Source: Pseudomonas bubulae (GTDB lineage: Bacteria; Pseudomonadota; Gammaproteobacteria; Pseudomonadales; Pseudomonadaceae). Taken from it: DNA of 64,000 nt. The notes beneath the pieces are model-generated. The model was not told the origin of the DNA and ran no database searches. It saw only the letters and a list, made by a program, of their open reading frames with translations. Shown in pieces: positions 1-9,111 of this stretch. A program made the translations under genes and the position numbers. Numbering within the stretch: the stretch's first letter is position 1; the number at the start of each line of letters is the position of its first letter. The stretch lies in the NCBI RefSeq assembly GCF_900618535.1, contig NZ_UYJA01000006.1, forward strand, positions 1-64,000, written 5' to 3'.

Positions 1-175
1 CGCCAGGCGCGACTCTCATCGTGGCGCTGGGGCGTGCCCCAAACAGACGCCGGATAGATTTAAGCAAGCCAACCACATCACCCGTTAATCAGTATTGCAA
101 AATGGGGGGTGACCATAGATTTTTTTGGATTTTTTTTAAGTCAATTGCCCGCCAAAACCCCACCACGGCATGTGA
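1..175. other. Intergenic edge region
   Basis: No gene can be supported here. There is a small GGGGC/GCCCC inverted repeat near 24-40 and T-rich stretches around 119-140. The T-rich stretch lies downstream of the minus-strand EamA gene but has no clear stem in front of it, so I do not call a terminator. A minus-strand ATG at 19 could begin a gene that leaves the window, but nothing supports it. Confidence 0.4.
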
Positions 176-1072
176 TTATTTGGACGCTGCCATTGCCCCG
201 GGCTTGAGCACCAGCCACAGCGCCACGGCGATCAGCAGACCTCCGTACAGGTGCGCCATCGACAGCGGCTCGCCCAGAAACAGCGCGCCCCACAGCACGC
301 CAAACGGCGGGATCATAAAGGTCACGGTCATGGATTTGACCGGGCCAATGCTGGTCAGCAAGCGGAAGTACAGGATATAGGCAAACGCCGTACACACCAG
401 CCCCAGACCCAGCAACGATAACCAGACACTCGTCCCGCCCCAACTGACCGGTGGCTGATTGATCACACTCAGCCCGAACAGCGGCAGCAGGAACAAAGTA
501 GCCCCGAGCATACTGCCCAGTGCCGAAAGACGAGGGTCGAGACCGCCTTGCTGATCCAGCCAGCGGCGTGCCAAAAAGCCGGCAAATCCATAAAAGGTGG
601 TGGCCAGCAGACAGGCGAGGGCGCCCATCAGCAAGTCCAGATTGAAAGCAACCGGCCCGGCACGGGTCAAAATGCCTACACCGAGCAAGCCCAGAAACAC
701 CCCGGCCATTTTGGTCAGGGTCAATTTTTCGCTGAAAAACAGACCGCCGATCAATACGCCCATCAACGGTGTGGTGGCGTTGAAAATCGATGAGTAACCG
801 GCAGGCAACACCTGGGCCGCCACCGAATACAGCGTGGCCGGTACCCCGGAGTTGATAACCCCCAGTATCAGGATTACCTTGAGTTTGCCGCCGAAATCCC
901 AGCGCACGCGCATCAGCGCCAGAATCACCACCAGACCGGTTGCTGCGATGGAAACCCGGAAAAAAGCTGTCGGGATGGTCCCGAGTACCGGTGCAATGAT
1001 CCGCATAAACAGAAAGCTGGCGCCCCAAATGCCTGCCAGCGACAGCATGCGCAGCAAATCGACAAGTCTCAC
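176..1072 (-). CDS. DMT-family (EamA) inner-membrane transporter
   Basis: A 298-residue, highly hydrophobic protein with about ten predicted membrane segments arranged as two EamA repeats. The first repeat begins LLRMLSLAGIWGASFLFMRI. The GxxGxxFlf-type start and the second-half pattern ending in FGVLWGALFLGEPLS are typical of the drug/metabolite transporter superfamily. These are usually proton-coupled exporters of amino acids or small metabolites; the substrate cannot be read from sequence. It stands alone, divergent from hrpA. It is one of four EamA-type proteins in this window. Confidence 0.85.
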   Translation of the reverse strand: MRLVDLLRMLSLAGIWGASFLFMRIIAPVLGTIPTAFFRVSIAATGLVVILALMRVRWDFGGKLKVILILGVINSGVPATLYSVAAQVLPAGYSSIFNATTPLMGVLIGGLFFSEKLTLTKMAGVFLGLLGVGILTRAGPVAFNLDLLMGALACLLATTFYGFAGFLARRWLDQQGGLDPRLSALGSMLGATLFLLPLFGLSVINQPPVSWGGTSVWLSLLGLGLVCTAFAYILYFRLLTSIGPVKSMTVTFMIPPFGVLWGALFLGEPLSMAHLYGGLLIAVALWLVLKPGAMAASK

Positions 1073-1215
1073 GGGATTTTCCTTACAAGTTTCAAGGCGG
1101 GCAGTGTAGGGGATGCAGCGGACAAGACAACGCGCTAATTCCTACAGATTCGTGCATGAGCGTCCAAATCTGCGACAATCCGCCCCCTGCATTTACGAAG
1201 AATTCTGCGCACCTG

Positions 1216-4200
1216 ATGACTGACGAATCGCCTGCTATCGACCAACTGTTGAAAAACCTCGATCAAGCCATGATTGCCGACCGCCACAAGCTGCGCCGGC
1301 AATTGCATGAGCTGCGCAAAAAGCCTGACGACGCCAAGCTGGCCGCCTGGGCCGAGCGGGTGCAGGCGTCGTGCGCGCAGGTGGCAGCGCGGGCGGCCAG
1401 TGTGCCGCAGGTTCGCTATGACGAAAATCTGCCGATCGCGGCCAAGCGGGACGAGATCAAGGCCGCGCTGCTCAAGCATCAGGTGCTGATCCTGGCCGGT
1501 GAAACCGGCTCGGGCAAAACCACCCAGTTACCGAAGATCTGCCTTGAAATCGGCCGTGGGCAGCACGGCCTGATCGGCCATACCCAACCGCGCCGCATCG
1601 CCGCCCGCAGTGTGGCCAGCCGGGTGGCTGAAGAGCTGGGCACGCCGCTGGGTGCGCTGGTCGGCTATCAGGTGCGGTTTGAGGATCAGAGCGATTCCAA
1701 TACCCTGATCAAGCTGATGACCGACGGTATCCTGCTGGCCGAAACCCAGCACGACCGCTATCTCGAACGCTATGACACGATCATCGTCGACGAAGCCCAC
1801 GAGCGCAGCCTGAACATCGACTTTTTGCTCGGTTATCTGAAGATCCTGCTGCCCCGTCGTCCCGATTTGAAGGTCATCATCACCTCGGCAACCATCGATC
1901 TTGAGCGTTTCTCCAAACACTTCAATGACGCGCCCATTGTCGAAGTGTCGGGCCGTACCTTTCCGGTCGAGACCTGGTATCGCCCGTTGACCTCCCAGCA
2001 GGACGAAGAGGGCAACAACGTTGAAGAAGACCTGAGCGTCGACCAGGCCATTATTGCCACCCTGGACGAGATTGCCGCGTTCGAGCGCAGTGAGCGTAAA
2101 AGCCCCGGCGATGTGCTGGTATTTTTACCAGGCGAGCGGGAAATCCGCGATGCCGCCGACATGCTGCGCAAGGCGCAACTCAAGCACACCGAGATCCTGC
2201 CGTTGTATGCGCGGTTGTCGCCTGCCGAACAGCAGCGGATTTTCCAGTCGCACCCGGGCCGCCGTGTGGTGCTGGCCACCAACGTAGCGGAAACGTCATT
2301 GACTGTGCCGGGCATCCGTTACGTGATTGACAGCGGCACGGCGCGCATCAGCCGATACAGCTACCGGGCCAAGGTCCAGCGCCTGCCGATAGAAGCGATT
2401 TCCCAGGCCAGCGCCAACCAGCGCAAGGGCCGTTGTGGCCGGGTCGAGCCGGGTATCTGCGTGCGCCTGTATGCCGAAGAAGATTTTAACGGTCGCCCGG
2501 AGTTTACCGATCCTGAGATTCTTCGTACCAACCTTGCGGCAGTCATCCTGCAAATGCTGCACCTGCGCCTGGGCGAAATCACCGCGTTTCCGTTTATTGA
2601 GCCCCCGGACGGCAAGGCAATCACCGACGGTTTCAATCTGCTGCAAGAACTGTCGGCGGTTAACCGCGAAAATCAGCTCACACCGCTGGGCCGTCAGTTG
2701 GCCCGCCTGCCGGTGGACCCGCGCATGGGCCGTATGTTGCTCGAAGCCGCCAAGCTCGGCAGTTTGCAGGAAGTATTGATCGTCGCCAGTGCGATGTCGG
2801 TGCAAGACCCGCGTGAACGTCCGCCGGAACGTCAACAAGCGGCAGATCAGGCCCACGCGCAATGGAAAGATGTCGACTCTGACTTTGCCGGTCTGATCAA
2901 CGTATGGCGCGGTTTTGAGGAGCAGCGCCAGGCGCTGACGGCCAGCCCGCTGCGCAACTGGTGTCGCAAGAACTTCCTCAACTACCTGCGGTTGCGCGAG
3001 TGGCGTGATTCCCACCGTCAATTGAGCCTGATCTGTCGCGATATGCAGCTCACGGTCAATCAGGAACCGGCCGATTATGCAAAACTGCACAAGGCGGTGC
3101 TGTCGGGGTTGCTGAGCCAGATCGGGCAAAAAACCGAGGACGGAGATTACCTCGGGGCGCGCCAGCGGCGGTTCTGGATCCATCCGTCTTCGGGGCTGGG
3201 TAAAAAGCGTCCGCAGTGGCTGATGACTGCCGAGCTGGTAGAAACGACCAAATTGTATGCGCGGATGGTGGCCAAGATCGAGCCGGACTGGATCGAACCG
3301 CTGGCCGGGCATCTGGTGAAAAAGAACTACTTCGAGCCCCATTGGGAGAAGAAGCGCGGGCAGGTGGTGGCCTATGAGCAGATCACCCTGTTCGGCCTGA
3401 TCGTGGTCGGTCGCCGTGCCGTGCATTACGGGCCGATTGACCCGGTGCTGTCCCGCGAGCTGTTTATCCGTGAAGGGCTGGTGCGTGGCGAAATTCAGTC
3501 GCGGGCCAAATGCCTGACGGCCAACGCGCAGTTGCTTGAACAACTCGACGAACTGGAGGCCAAGGCCCGGCGCCGTGACATTCTGGCGGATGAAGAAACC
3601 CTCTACGCGTTTTACGACGCTCGCCTGCCGGCCGAGATTCATCAGACCGCGACATTTGACAGCTGGTATCGGGTCAACAGCCAGAAAGATCCACAGTTGC
3701 TGATCATGCGCGAAGAAGACGTGCTGGCCCGCGAAGCCACCGAAATCACGGCCATGCATTACCCTGACACGTTGCATCTGGGGGATTTGACCCTGGAGCT
3801 CAGCTATCACTTTGAACCCAACCACCCCCGCGATGGCGTGACGGTCAAGGTGCCAGCGCCGCTGCTCCCGGTTTTGCCGCCGGAACGTATGGAGTGGCTG
3901 GTGCCCGGCATGATAGAAGCCAAATGCATCGCCCTGGTGCGCAGTTTGCCCAAGGCATTGCGCAAAAACTTCGTGCCGGTGCCGGACTTCGTCAAGGCCG
4001 CGTTGCAGCGCATGGAATTTGCTGAGGGATCATTGCCACAAACCCTGGGCCGCGAATTGCTGCGCATGACCGGCGCTCGGGTGAGCGACGAGGCCTGGGC
4101 GCAAGCCGCGCAGCAAGTTGAAAATCATCTGAAGATGAATATCGAAGTGGTCGACGCCGACGGCAAGTTTCTCGGCGAGGGTCGTGATCTGGCCGAATTG

Positions 4201-5127
4201 ACGGCCCGCTTTGCCCAGGCCAGTCAGGCAGCACTGGCCGTACCGCAAACCGCGAAAAATCAGCAGCCGGTCGAGGCCAAGGTGTTTGCCCCGGTGGCGG
4301 AGAAAACCCAGCAGAAGATCGCCGGGCTGTCGATGACGGTTTACCCGGCGCTGGTGGAAGAGGGCAATACGGTCAAGGAAGGGCGCTTTTCTACCCCGGC
4401 CGAGGCTGAGTTCCAGCATCGCCGTGCGTTGCAGCGTTTGCTGATGCAACAACTGGCGGAACCGGCGAAATTTTTGCGTGGCAAGCTGCCAGGGTTGACT
4501 GAGCTTGGCCTTTTGTACCGCGAATTGGGTCGGGTCGAGAGCCTGGTGGAGGACATTCTGCTGGCCAGCCTCGACAGCTGCATCCTGGAAGGCGAGGCGG
4601 TACTACCCCGTGATGGCGCGGGGCTGGCATCGCTTGCCGAGCGCAAGCGCGGAGCCTGGACCGAACATGCGGAAAAGCTGGCCAGATTGACGCTGGAAAT
4701 CCTCAAACTGTGGCATGGTCTGCAAAAACGCTTCAAGGGCAAGATCGATCTGGCCCAGGCGGTGGCGTTGAATGACATAAAGCAGCAGCTGAGCCATCTG
4801 GTGTACCCGGGTTTTGTGCGCGAAACCCCGGCTTTGTGGCTTAAAGAGTTGCCGCGCTACCTCAAGGCGATAGAAATGCGTCTTGAAAAACTGCCGGGCC
4901 AGGTGCAAAAAGACCGGGTCTGGAGTGGTGAGCTGAGTGGTTTGTGGGCGCAGTACCAGGCGCGTGCGACCAAGCATGCGCAGGAGGGCAAGCGCGATCC
5001 GCAACTTGAGTTGTACCGCTGGTGGCTGGAAGAATATCGGGTGTCGTTATTCGGCCAGCAACTGGGGACCAAGGTGCCGATTTCGGACAAGCGCCTGAGT
5101 AAGCAGTGGAGTTTGGTGGAGGCTTGA
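1216..5127 (+). CDS. hrpA: ATP-dependent RNA helicase HrpA (DEAH box)
   Basis: A 1303-residue DEAH-box helicase. With the ATG at 1216, the Walker A motif GETGSGKTT is at residues 95-103 and DEAH at 192-195. Motif SAT and the QRKGRCGR motif VI follow, then the helicase-associated and OB-fold region and a long C-terminal DUF3418-type region, as in bacterial HrpA. HrpA acts in RNA remodelling and in rescue of stalled or collided ribosomes. The frame is open 20 codons further upstream to an ATG at 1156, but those residues (MSVQICDNPP...) do not resemble the family, so 1216 is preferred. The length fits full-length HrpA. Confidence 0.95.
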   Translation: MTDESPAIDQLLKNLDQAMIADRHKLRRQLHELRKKPDDAKLAAWAERVQASCAQVAARAASVPQVRYDENLPIAAKRDEIKAALLKHQVLILAGETGSGKTTQLPKICLEIGRGQHGLIGHTQPRRIAARSVASRVAEELGTPLGALVGYQVRFEDQSDSNTLIKLMTDGILLAETQHDRYLERYDTIIVDEAHERSLNIDFLLGYLKILLPRRPDLKVIITSATIDLERFSKHFNDAPIVEVSGRTFPVETWYRPLTSQQDEEGNNVEEDLSVDQAIIATLDEIAAFERSERKSPGDVLVFLPGEREIRDAADMLRKAQLKHTEILPLYARLSPAEQQRIFQSHPGRRVVLATNVAETSLTVPGIRYVIDSGTARISRYSYRAKVQRLPIEAISQASANQRKGRCGRVEPGICVRLYAEEDFNGRPEFTDPEILRTNLAAVILQMLHLRLGEITAFPFIEPPDGKAITDGFNLLQELSAVNRENQLTPLGRQLARLPVDPRMGRMLLEAAKLGSLQEVLIVASAMSVQDPRERPPERQQAADQAHAQWKDVDSDFAGLINVWRGFEEQRQALTASPLRNWCRKNFLNYLRLREWRDSHRQLSLICRDMQLTVNQEPADYAKLHKAVLSGLLSQIGQKTEDGDYLGARQRRFWIHPSSGLGKKRPQWLMTAELVETTKLYARMVAKIEPDWIEPLAGHLVKKNYFEPHWEKKRGQVVAYEQITLFGLIVVGRRAVHYGPIDPVLSRELFIREGLVRGEIQSRAKCLTANAQLLEQLDELEAKARRRDILADEETLYAFYDARLPAEIHQTATFDSWYRVNSQKDPQLLIMREEDVLAREATEITAMHYPDTLHLGDLTLELSYHFEPNHPRDGVTVKVPAPLLPVLPPERMEWLVPGMIEAKCIALVRSLPKALRKNFVPVPDFVKAALQRMEFAEGSLPQTLGRELLRMTGARVSDEAWAQAAQQVENHLKMNIEVVDADGKFLGEGRDLAELTARFAQASQAALAVPQTAKNQQPVEAKVFAPVAEKTQQKIAGLSMTVYPALVEEGNTVKEGRFSTPAEAEFQHRRALQRLLMQQLAEPAKFLRGKLPGLTELGLLYRELGRVESLVEDILLASLDSCILEGEAVLPRDGAGLASLAERKRGAWTEHAEKLARLTLEILKLWHGLQKRFKGKIDLAQAVALNDIKQQLSHLVYPGFVRETPALWLKELPRYLKAIEMRLEKLPGQVQKDRVWSGELSGLWAQYQARATKHAQEGKRDPQLELYRWWLEEYRVSLFGQQLGTKVPISDKRLSKQWSLVEA

Positions 5128-5139
5128 TCCTGCAGTCCT

Positions 5140-5224
5140 GTGGGAGCGGGCTTGCTCGCGATGCAGGCGACGCGGTCATGCATTTGCACCGTGTTGCTGC
5201 AATCGAGAGCAGGCCAGCTCCCAC
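5140..5224. repeat. REP-type doublet (diverged right arm)
   Basis: The left arm GTGGGAGCGGGCTTGCTCGC starts at 5140. An imperfect inverted right arm ends in GCCAGCTCCCAC at about 5224. This is the same family as the other doublets in this window, here with a degraded right half. It fills most of the gap between hrpA and the next gene. Confidence 0.8.
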
Positions 5225-5297
5225 GGGGGATTACTGCAAGATCCGTAAATAACGCCAAATGCTGGCATTTATGGCAAACTTCGCGGCTATCCGTACC

Positions 5298-5310
5298 TGA
5301 AACGATTTCA
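5298..5310. promoter_or_regulatory. Short palindrome upstream of the FabH-like gene
   Basis: TGAAACGATTTCA is a perfect 5-bp inverted repeat with a 3-nt centre, 35 bases before the start codon. It resembles in outline the GAAAC-type half-sites bound by the fatty-acid regulator PsrA. The match is partial and I treat it as a possible operator only. Confidence 0.2.
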
Positions 5311-5344
5311 ATATCTTCTGCTTGAACAGAATAGAGGAACGATC

Positions 5345-6466
5345 GTGCATAACGTCGTCATCAGCGGCACCGGCCTGTACACCCCGGCCAACAGCATCTC
5401 CAACGAAGAGCTGGTGCAGTCTTTCAATACCTATGTACAACAGTTCAACGCGGACCACGCCGTGGCTATCGAGGCCGGTGAAATCCAGCCTCTGGCCGAG
5501 TCCAGCGCCGCCTTTATCGAAAAGGCTTCGGGCATAAAAAGCCGCTTTGTGATGGACAAGGACGGCATCCTTGACCCGCAGCGCATGCGCCCGCATTTGC
5601 CGGAGCGCTCCAACGACGAAATGTCGGTACTCTGCGAAATGGCCGTTGGCGCTGCCAAACAAGCGCTGGAACGCGCGGGTAAAACCGCCGCTGACATCGA
5701 CGGCGTGATCGTGGCCTGCTCCAACCTGCAACGCCCGTACCCGGCCATTGCCATCGAAGTGCAACATGCACTGGGCATTCAGGGTTTTGGTTTTGACATG
5801 AACGTGGCCTGTTCTTCCGCAACGTTCGGTATCCAGACCGCCAGCAACAGCGTCCAGTTGGGCCAGGCTCGCGCGGTACTGCTTATCAGCCCTGAAGTAT
5901 GCACCGGCCACTTGAACTTCCGTGACCGTGACAGCCACTTTATCTTTGGCGATGCCGCGACCGCGATAGTGGTCGAGCGTGCCGACCTGGCAACGTCCGA
6001 ACACCAGTTCGACATCGTCAGCACTAAACTGCTGACTACGTATTCGAACAATATTCGCAACAATTTCGGCTTCCTCAACCGTGCATCCGACGAGCCAGCT
6101 GACAGCCCGGACAAACTGTTCGTACAAGAAGGGCGCAAGGTCTTCCGCGATGTCTGCCCGATGGTGGCTGAACTGATCGGCCAGCATCTGCAGGAAAACC
6201 AGCTGGACGTGGCGCAAGTCAAACGTTTCTGGTTGCATCAGGCCAACCTGAGCATGAACCACCTGATCGTGCGCAAGCTGTTGGGCCGCGAAGCTTCGGT
6301 CGAAGAAGCTCCGGTGATTCTCGACACCTATGCCAACACCAGTTCGGCCGGTTCGGTGATTGCCTTCCACAAGTACCAGGACGACTTGCCAAGCGGTTCG
6401 CTGGCGGTGCTCAGCTCGTTCGGTGCCGGCTACTCGATTGGCAGCGTGATTCTGCGTAAACGCTAA
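5345..6466 (+). CDS. Beta-ketoacyl-ACP synthase III-like protein (FabH/thiolase fold)
   Basis: A 373-residue thiolase-fold condensing enzyme. The nucleophilic cysteine is C156 in NVACSSATFG, with H298 in WLHQANLSMN and N331 in YANTSSAGS, completing the Cys-His-Asn triad of FabH enzymes. Length and context match the P. aeruginosa PA3286 class, which condenses acyl-CoA from beta-oxidation with malonyl-ACP and so shunts degradation products back into fatty-acid synthesis. That role is inferred from family and position. The start is GTG at 5345 behind an AGAGGA ribosome-binding site. The ECF sigma pair downstream is separated by a REP doublet. Confidence 0.88.
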   Translation: MHNVVISGTGLYTPANSISNEELVQSFNTYVQQFNADHAVAIEAGEIQPLAESSAAFIEKASGIKSRFVMDKDGILDPQRMRPHLPERSNDEMSVLCEMAVGAAKQALERAGKTAADIDGVIVACSNLQRPYPAIAIEVQHALGIQGFGFDMNVACSSATFGIQTASNSVQLGQARAVLLISPEVCTGHLNFRDRDSHFIFGDAATAIVVERADLATSEHQFDIVSTKLLTTYSNNIRNNFGFLNRASDEPADSPDKLFVQEGRKVFRDVCPMVAELIGQHLQENQLDVAQVKRFWLHQANLSMNHLIVRKLLGREASVEEAPVILDTYANTSSAGSVIAFHKYQDDLPSGSLAVLSSFGAGYSIGSVILRKR

Positions 6467-6484
6467 GGTCACAGCTGGTTTGTG

Positions 6485-6569
6485 GTGGGAGCGGGCTTGC
6501 TCGCGATACAGGCAGCGCGGTCTGACAGGCAAACTGCGGTGATGCTATCGCGAGCAAGCCCGCTCCCAC
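6485..6569. repeat. REP doublet (near-perfect inverted pair)
   Basis: Arms GTGGGAGCGGGCTTGCTCGC (from 6485) and its near-exact reverse complement ending at 6569 flank about 40 variable bases. It could fold into a long cruciform or RNA hairpin between the FabH-like gene and the sigma factor gene. Confidence 0.9.
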
Positions 6570-6603
6570 ACAGAAAAATCACTTTCCGGTTGCGGAGACC
6601 TGC

Positions 6604-7215
6604 ATGGCAACTGTTGACGACGCTGACCTGCTCAAACGTCTGCTTAACGGCGAGCAACAGGCCTTCCGCGAGCTGGTCACTACCTATCAAGGTGCCATGC
6701 GCGCTGTGGCCCATGCGATCGTCGGCAATCGCCATGCTGACGAAATCGTTCAGGACGCCTGGCTGTCAGTGGTGCGCAACCTGTCCGGGTTCGAAGGCCG
6801 TTCGAGCCTGAAAACCTGGCTGCTGACCATCACGGCCAATGCGGCGAAACAACGCTACAAGCAAAATCGTCGTGAAGTGCTGCTCGACGATTTGCCTTCG
6901 CCCCACGGTACTGTCGACGATGAGCGGTTTTCCAGCGATGGCCACTGGTTGCTTGCCCCTTATTCCTGGCATCAGGACAGCCCTGACGCATTGCTCAGCG
7001 AAGATGAGTTGCGCGAATGTCTTGAGCAAACGCTCCTCAGTCTGCCGCAGTTGCAGAGCAGTGTGCTGGTGTTGCGCGAGCGCCAGGGGCTCGAGCTCGA
7101 AGAAATTTGTAATATTCTTGAGATATCGCTCTCTAATGTCCGGGTGTTGATACATCGCGCCCGACTCAAAGTCTTCGCGACCGTGGAACATTTCGAGGAA
7201 ACTGGCGAATGTTGA
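6604..7215 (+). CDS. ECF-type RNA polymerase sigma factor
   Basis: A 203-residue sigma-70 family protein of ECF size. Region 2 lies at about residues 20-85 (AFRELVTTYQGAMRAVAHAI, then the NRHADEIVQDAWLSVVRN core). Region 4 lies at about 138-190 (LPQLQSSVLVLRERQGLELEEI, then the DNA-recognition helix SLSNVRVLIHRARL). Sigma 1.1 and 3 are absent. The start at 6604 follows GCGGAG. It overlaps the anti-sigma gene by 7 bases, which implies translational coupling. The pair matches the PA3285/PA3284 arrangement in P. aeruginosa. Its regulon is unknown from sequence. Confidence 0.9.
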   Translation: MATVDDADLLKRLLNGEQQAFRELVTTYQGAMRAVAHAIVGNRHADEIVQDAWLSVVRNLSGFEGRSSLKTWLLTITANAAKQRYKQNRREVLLDDLPSPHGTVDDERFSSDGHWLLAPYSWHQDSPDALLSEDELRECLEQTLLSLPQLQSSVLVLRERQGLELEEICNILEISLSNVRVLIHRARLKVFATVEHFEETGEC

Positions 7216-7436
7216 CCTGCAAACAGCAAGTAGCGGTCTCAAGTGACTATCTGGATGGTCAGCTGAGTTTTCGTCAGCGGTTGTTGGTACGCCATCATTT
7301 GCTGTTCTGTCCGAACTGCAGGCGTTTTATCAGGCAAATGCGTTTGTTGAGGGGCACGTTGCAAAAACTTCCCGAACCGCCACCGGAGGATCTGGAGCAG
7401 ACGGTTGAGCGAATGATGCGCGAGCAGTCGCGCTGA
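7209..7436 (+). CDS. Small zinc-binding anti-sigma factor (ZAS/zf-HC2)
   Basis: A 75-residue protein with the zinc anti-sigma signature H30-x3-C34-x2-C37 (HLLFCPNC), plus C4 near the N-terminus. No membrane segment follows, so it is a soluble ZAS-type anti-sigma, like short redox- or metal-sensing members, rather than a membrane-anchored one. It overlaps the sigma gene by 7 bases (ATG at 7209, sigma stop at 7213-7215) and should bind and inhibit that sigma. Zinc release or thiol oxidation is a plausible trigger, by family analogy only. Confidence 0.85.
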   Translation: MLTCKQQVAVSSDYLDGQLSFRQRLLVRHHLLFCPNCRRFIRQMRLLRGTLQKLPEPPPEDLEQTVERMMREQSR

Positions 7437-7510
7437 TGGCGGGGCATGAACGAGAACACTGTCGGTGGATGTGATGGGGGCCGACGGCATCCTCGCTCTG
7501 CTTTTACGGC

Positions 7511-7540
7511 ACAAAACGCTGAATGACTTCAGCGTTTTGT
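7511..7540. terminator. Bidirectional rho-independent terminator
   Basis: A perfect 13-bp stem (ACAAAACGCTGAA / TTCAGCGTTTTGT) with a 4-base loop lies between the convergent anti-sigma and porin genes. The A and T runs in the stem can serve as a U-tract on either strand. Confidence 0.85.
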
Positions 7541-7560
7541 CTATTGAGTAAACCTTTCTT

Positions 7561-8853
7561 TTAGAACTTGGCTTCCAGGTCCAGCTGCAAGGTGTTGGCC
7601 TTGGCATCTTTCTGGGTGGAGGTCGCGTAGTCGGCCTTGGTCAGGAAGTAGGTCACGCCGACACCGAAGTTCTTGTCGATTTCATAACCCACTTTGAACT
7701 TGTGACCGCGGGAACCGGTAGTACCGTTGGCGAAGTCAGAATCGGTGAAAGCGCCGACCACGGCGTTACGCTGAATATCGCGGTAGTTGTAGTCCAGGCT
7801 GAAGGCGTTGAGCTTGGATTTGAAGCCCACCAACCAGGCATCATCCTGATCGCTGTCGGTGGCAGCGTTATGCACGTATTGGCCGTACAGCGACAGCGGC
7901 ACGGGCAGGTTGGCGATATCGACCTGACCGAAGCCTTCGTACAGGCGGAACTCGTCAGTGCTGTTACCGTTGACGCCGAGTGCACATGGGGTGGTCTTGG
8001 TCCCGGTGGTCGGGCACTTGCTGTCCTTGTCGTTGTTGTAGCTGTAAACGCTGCCGCCCAAGGTCACTTTCAGGCTGTCGGTAGGGGCGAAGCGAGCACC
8101 CAGCTGGCCGGCGTACAGGCTCAGGTCGTGCTTGAATTGCACGCCTTCGCCGTCAACGTTGTCCTTGAGGGTGTAGTAACCGGCGCTACCAAACATTTCG
8201 ACGCCGCTGTTGCCCAGGTTGTGTTTGTAAGTGGCGGCCAGACCTTCCGGGTTGATATCGCTATCCCAGATTACATCGCCCATATTGACCCACGGCTGTG
8301 GCATCTTGCCGGCAATCAGGTGCAGGTCCTTGACGGCGGTCGGGTGGTAGTCGATGAACGCCATGTCCAGCCACAGTTGCTTCTTGTCGAAGTAGTTGTC
8401 CAGATCCTGGTTGGTGGAACGTGCATCATCACCGCCGCCAGTGGCAATACGGATACCGGTATTCACCTGCGGGTTGATTTCGGTATAGGCGCCCAGGCGA
8501 GCACGAATGCGTTGGCGGTCCTTGTTCTTGCCATCGGATTCGCCGTCGATCTTGACGGTTTCCTGACGAACCCGTACATCCCCCTTGAGTTCGGTTTTGG
8601 CGGCCCAGGCGACTTTCTGTTCGAAGGCACTGAGATCGGATTTTTTCACCTGGTCGGCGGCAGCTTCTTGCTTGGCTTGATTCTCACTGGCGAGTTCAGT
8701 TTGCAGCTCGGAGTACTGTGCAGGCGAAATAGAGCCGTTGGCTTTTAGCATTTCGAGCAGTTTGGCATCGACCGCAGCGCTGGCCGGAACGCTCATGGCC
8801 AATACCAGGCCACCACACAGTCCCGCAGCAACCCGTGTAGATACAAGACGCAT
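7561..8853 (-). CDS. Putative outer-membrane porin
   Basis: A 430-residue exported protein. A signal peptide covers about residues 1-26 (cleavage near ASAAV). A short helical or coiled region with many Q, A and E residues follows to about 75, then a beta-barrel with alternating hydrophobic residues ending in a C-terminal phenylalanine (LDLEAKF), the usual BamA recognition end. It looks like the Pseudomonas 'putative porin' family (PF16930-like), not OprD or OprF. The start at 8853 is preceded by GGGAG. Substrate unknown. Confidence 0.85.
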   Translation of the reverse strand: MRLVSTRVAAGLCGGLVLAMSVPASAAVDAKLLEMLKANGSISPAQYSELQTELASENQAKQEAAADQVKKSDLSAFEQKVAWAAKTELKGDVRVRQETVKIDGESDGKNKDRQRIRARLGAYTEINPQVNTGIRIATGGGDDARSTNQDLDNYFDKKQLWLDMAFIDYHPTAVKDLHLIAGKMPQPWVNMGDVIWDSDINPEGLAATYKHNLGNSGVEMFGSAGYYTLKDNVDGEGVQFKHDLSLYAGQLGARFAPTDSLKVTLGGSVYSYNNDKDSKCPTTGTKTTPCALGVNGNSTDEFRLYEGFGQVDIANLPVPLSLYGQYVHNAATDSDQDDAWLVGFKSKLNAFSLDYNYRDIQRNAVVGAFTDSDFANGTTGSRGHKFKVGYEIDKNFGVGVTYFLTKADYATSTQKDAKANTLQLDLEAKF

Positions 8854-9111
8854 TATGAATCTCCCAGTGCTGAGATGGCCCTAGCCACCCCAAGAAAAAT
8901 CGGCCCTTTACGGGCTCACGTTAACGAGGCTTGGCGTGTCATGAGCGTGTTGGCAAACAGGTCGCTCATAACCCCGTGTTCTAAGAAGCGGCGTCAGTAT
9001 CGCGGGTGGATATGACAGAAAAGTGGCAGACTGATAGCAAGTCTGTGACAGTGAAGCGATTCAGTGGTTGGGTGATACCATCGCGTCTAAGCCGCGCCTT
9101 GAGGACTATTA
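8854..9111. other. Divergent intergenic region
   Basis: A spacer between the divergent porin and acyltransferase genes, which must hold both promoters. I could not pick -35/-10 pairs convincingly. There is no ORF with a ribosome-binding site in it. Confidence 0.4.

Noticed and set aside
1156..1215. Extended N-terminus for HrpA from an ATG at 1156
   Set aside because: The 20 extra residues do not look like HrpA, and the ATG at 1216 starts the recognisable protein.
5140..5325. Short ORFs inside REP doublets (also at 6482, 37580, 55382)
   Set aside because: They are read-through of the palindromic repeat, which encodes similar meaningless peptides at each copy.
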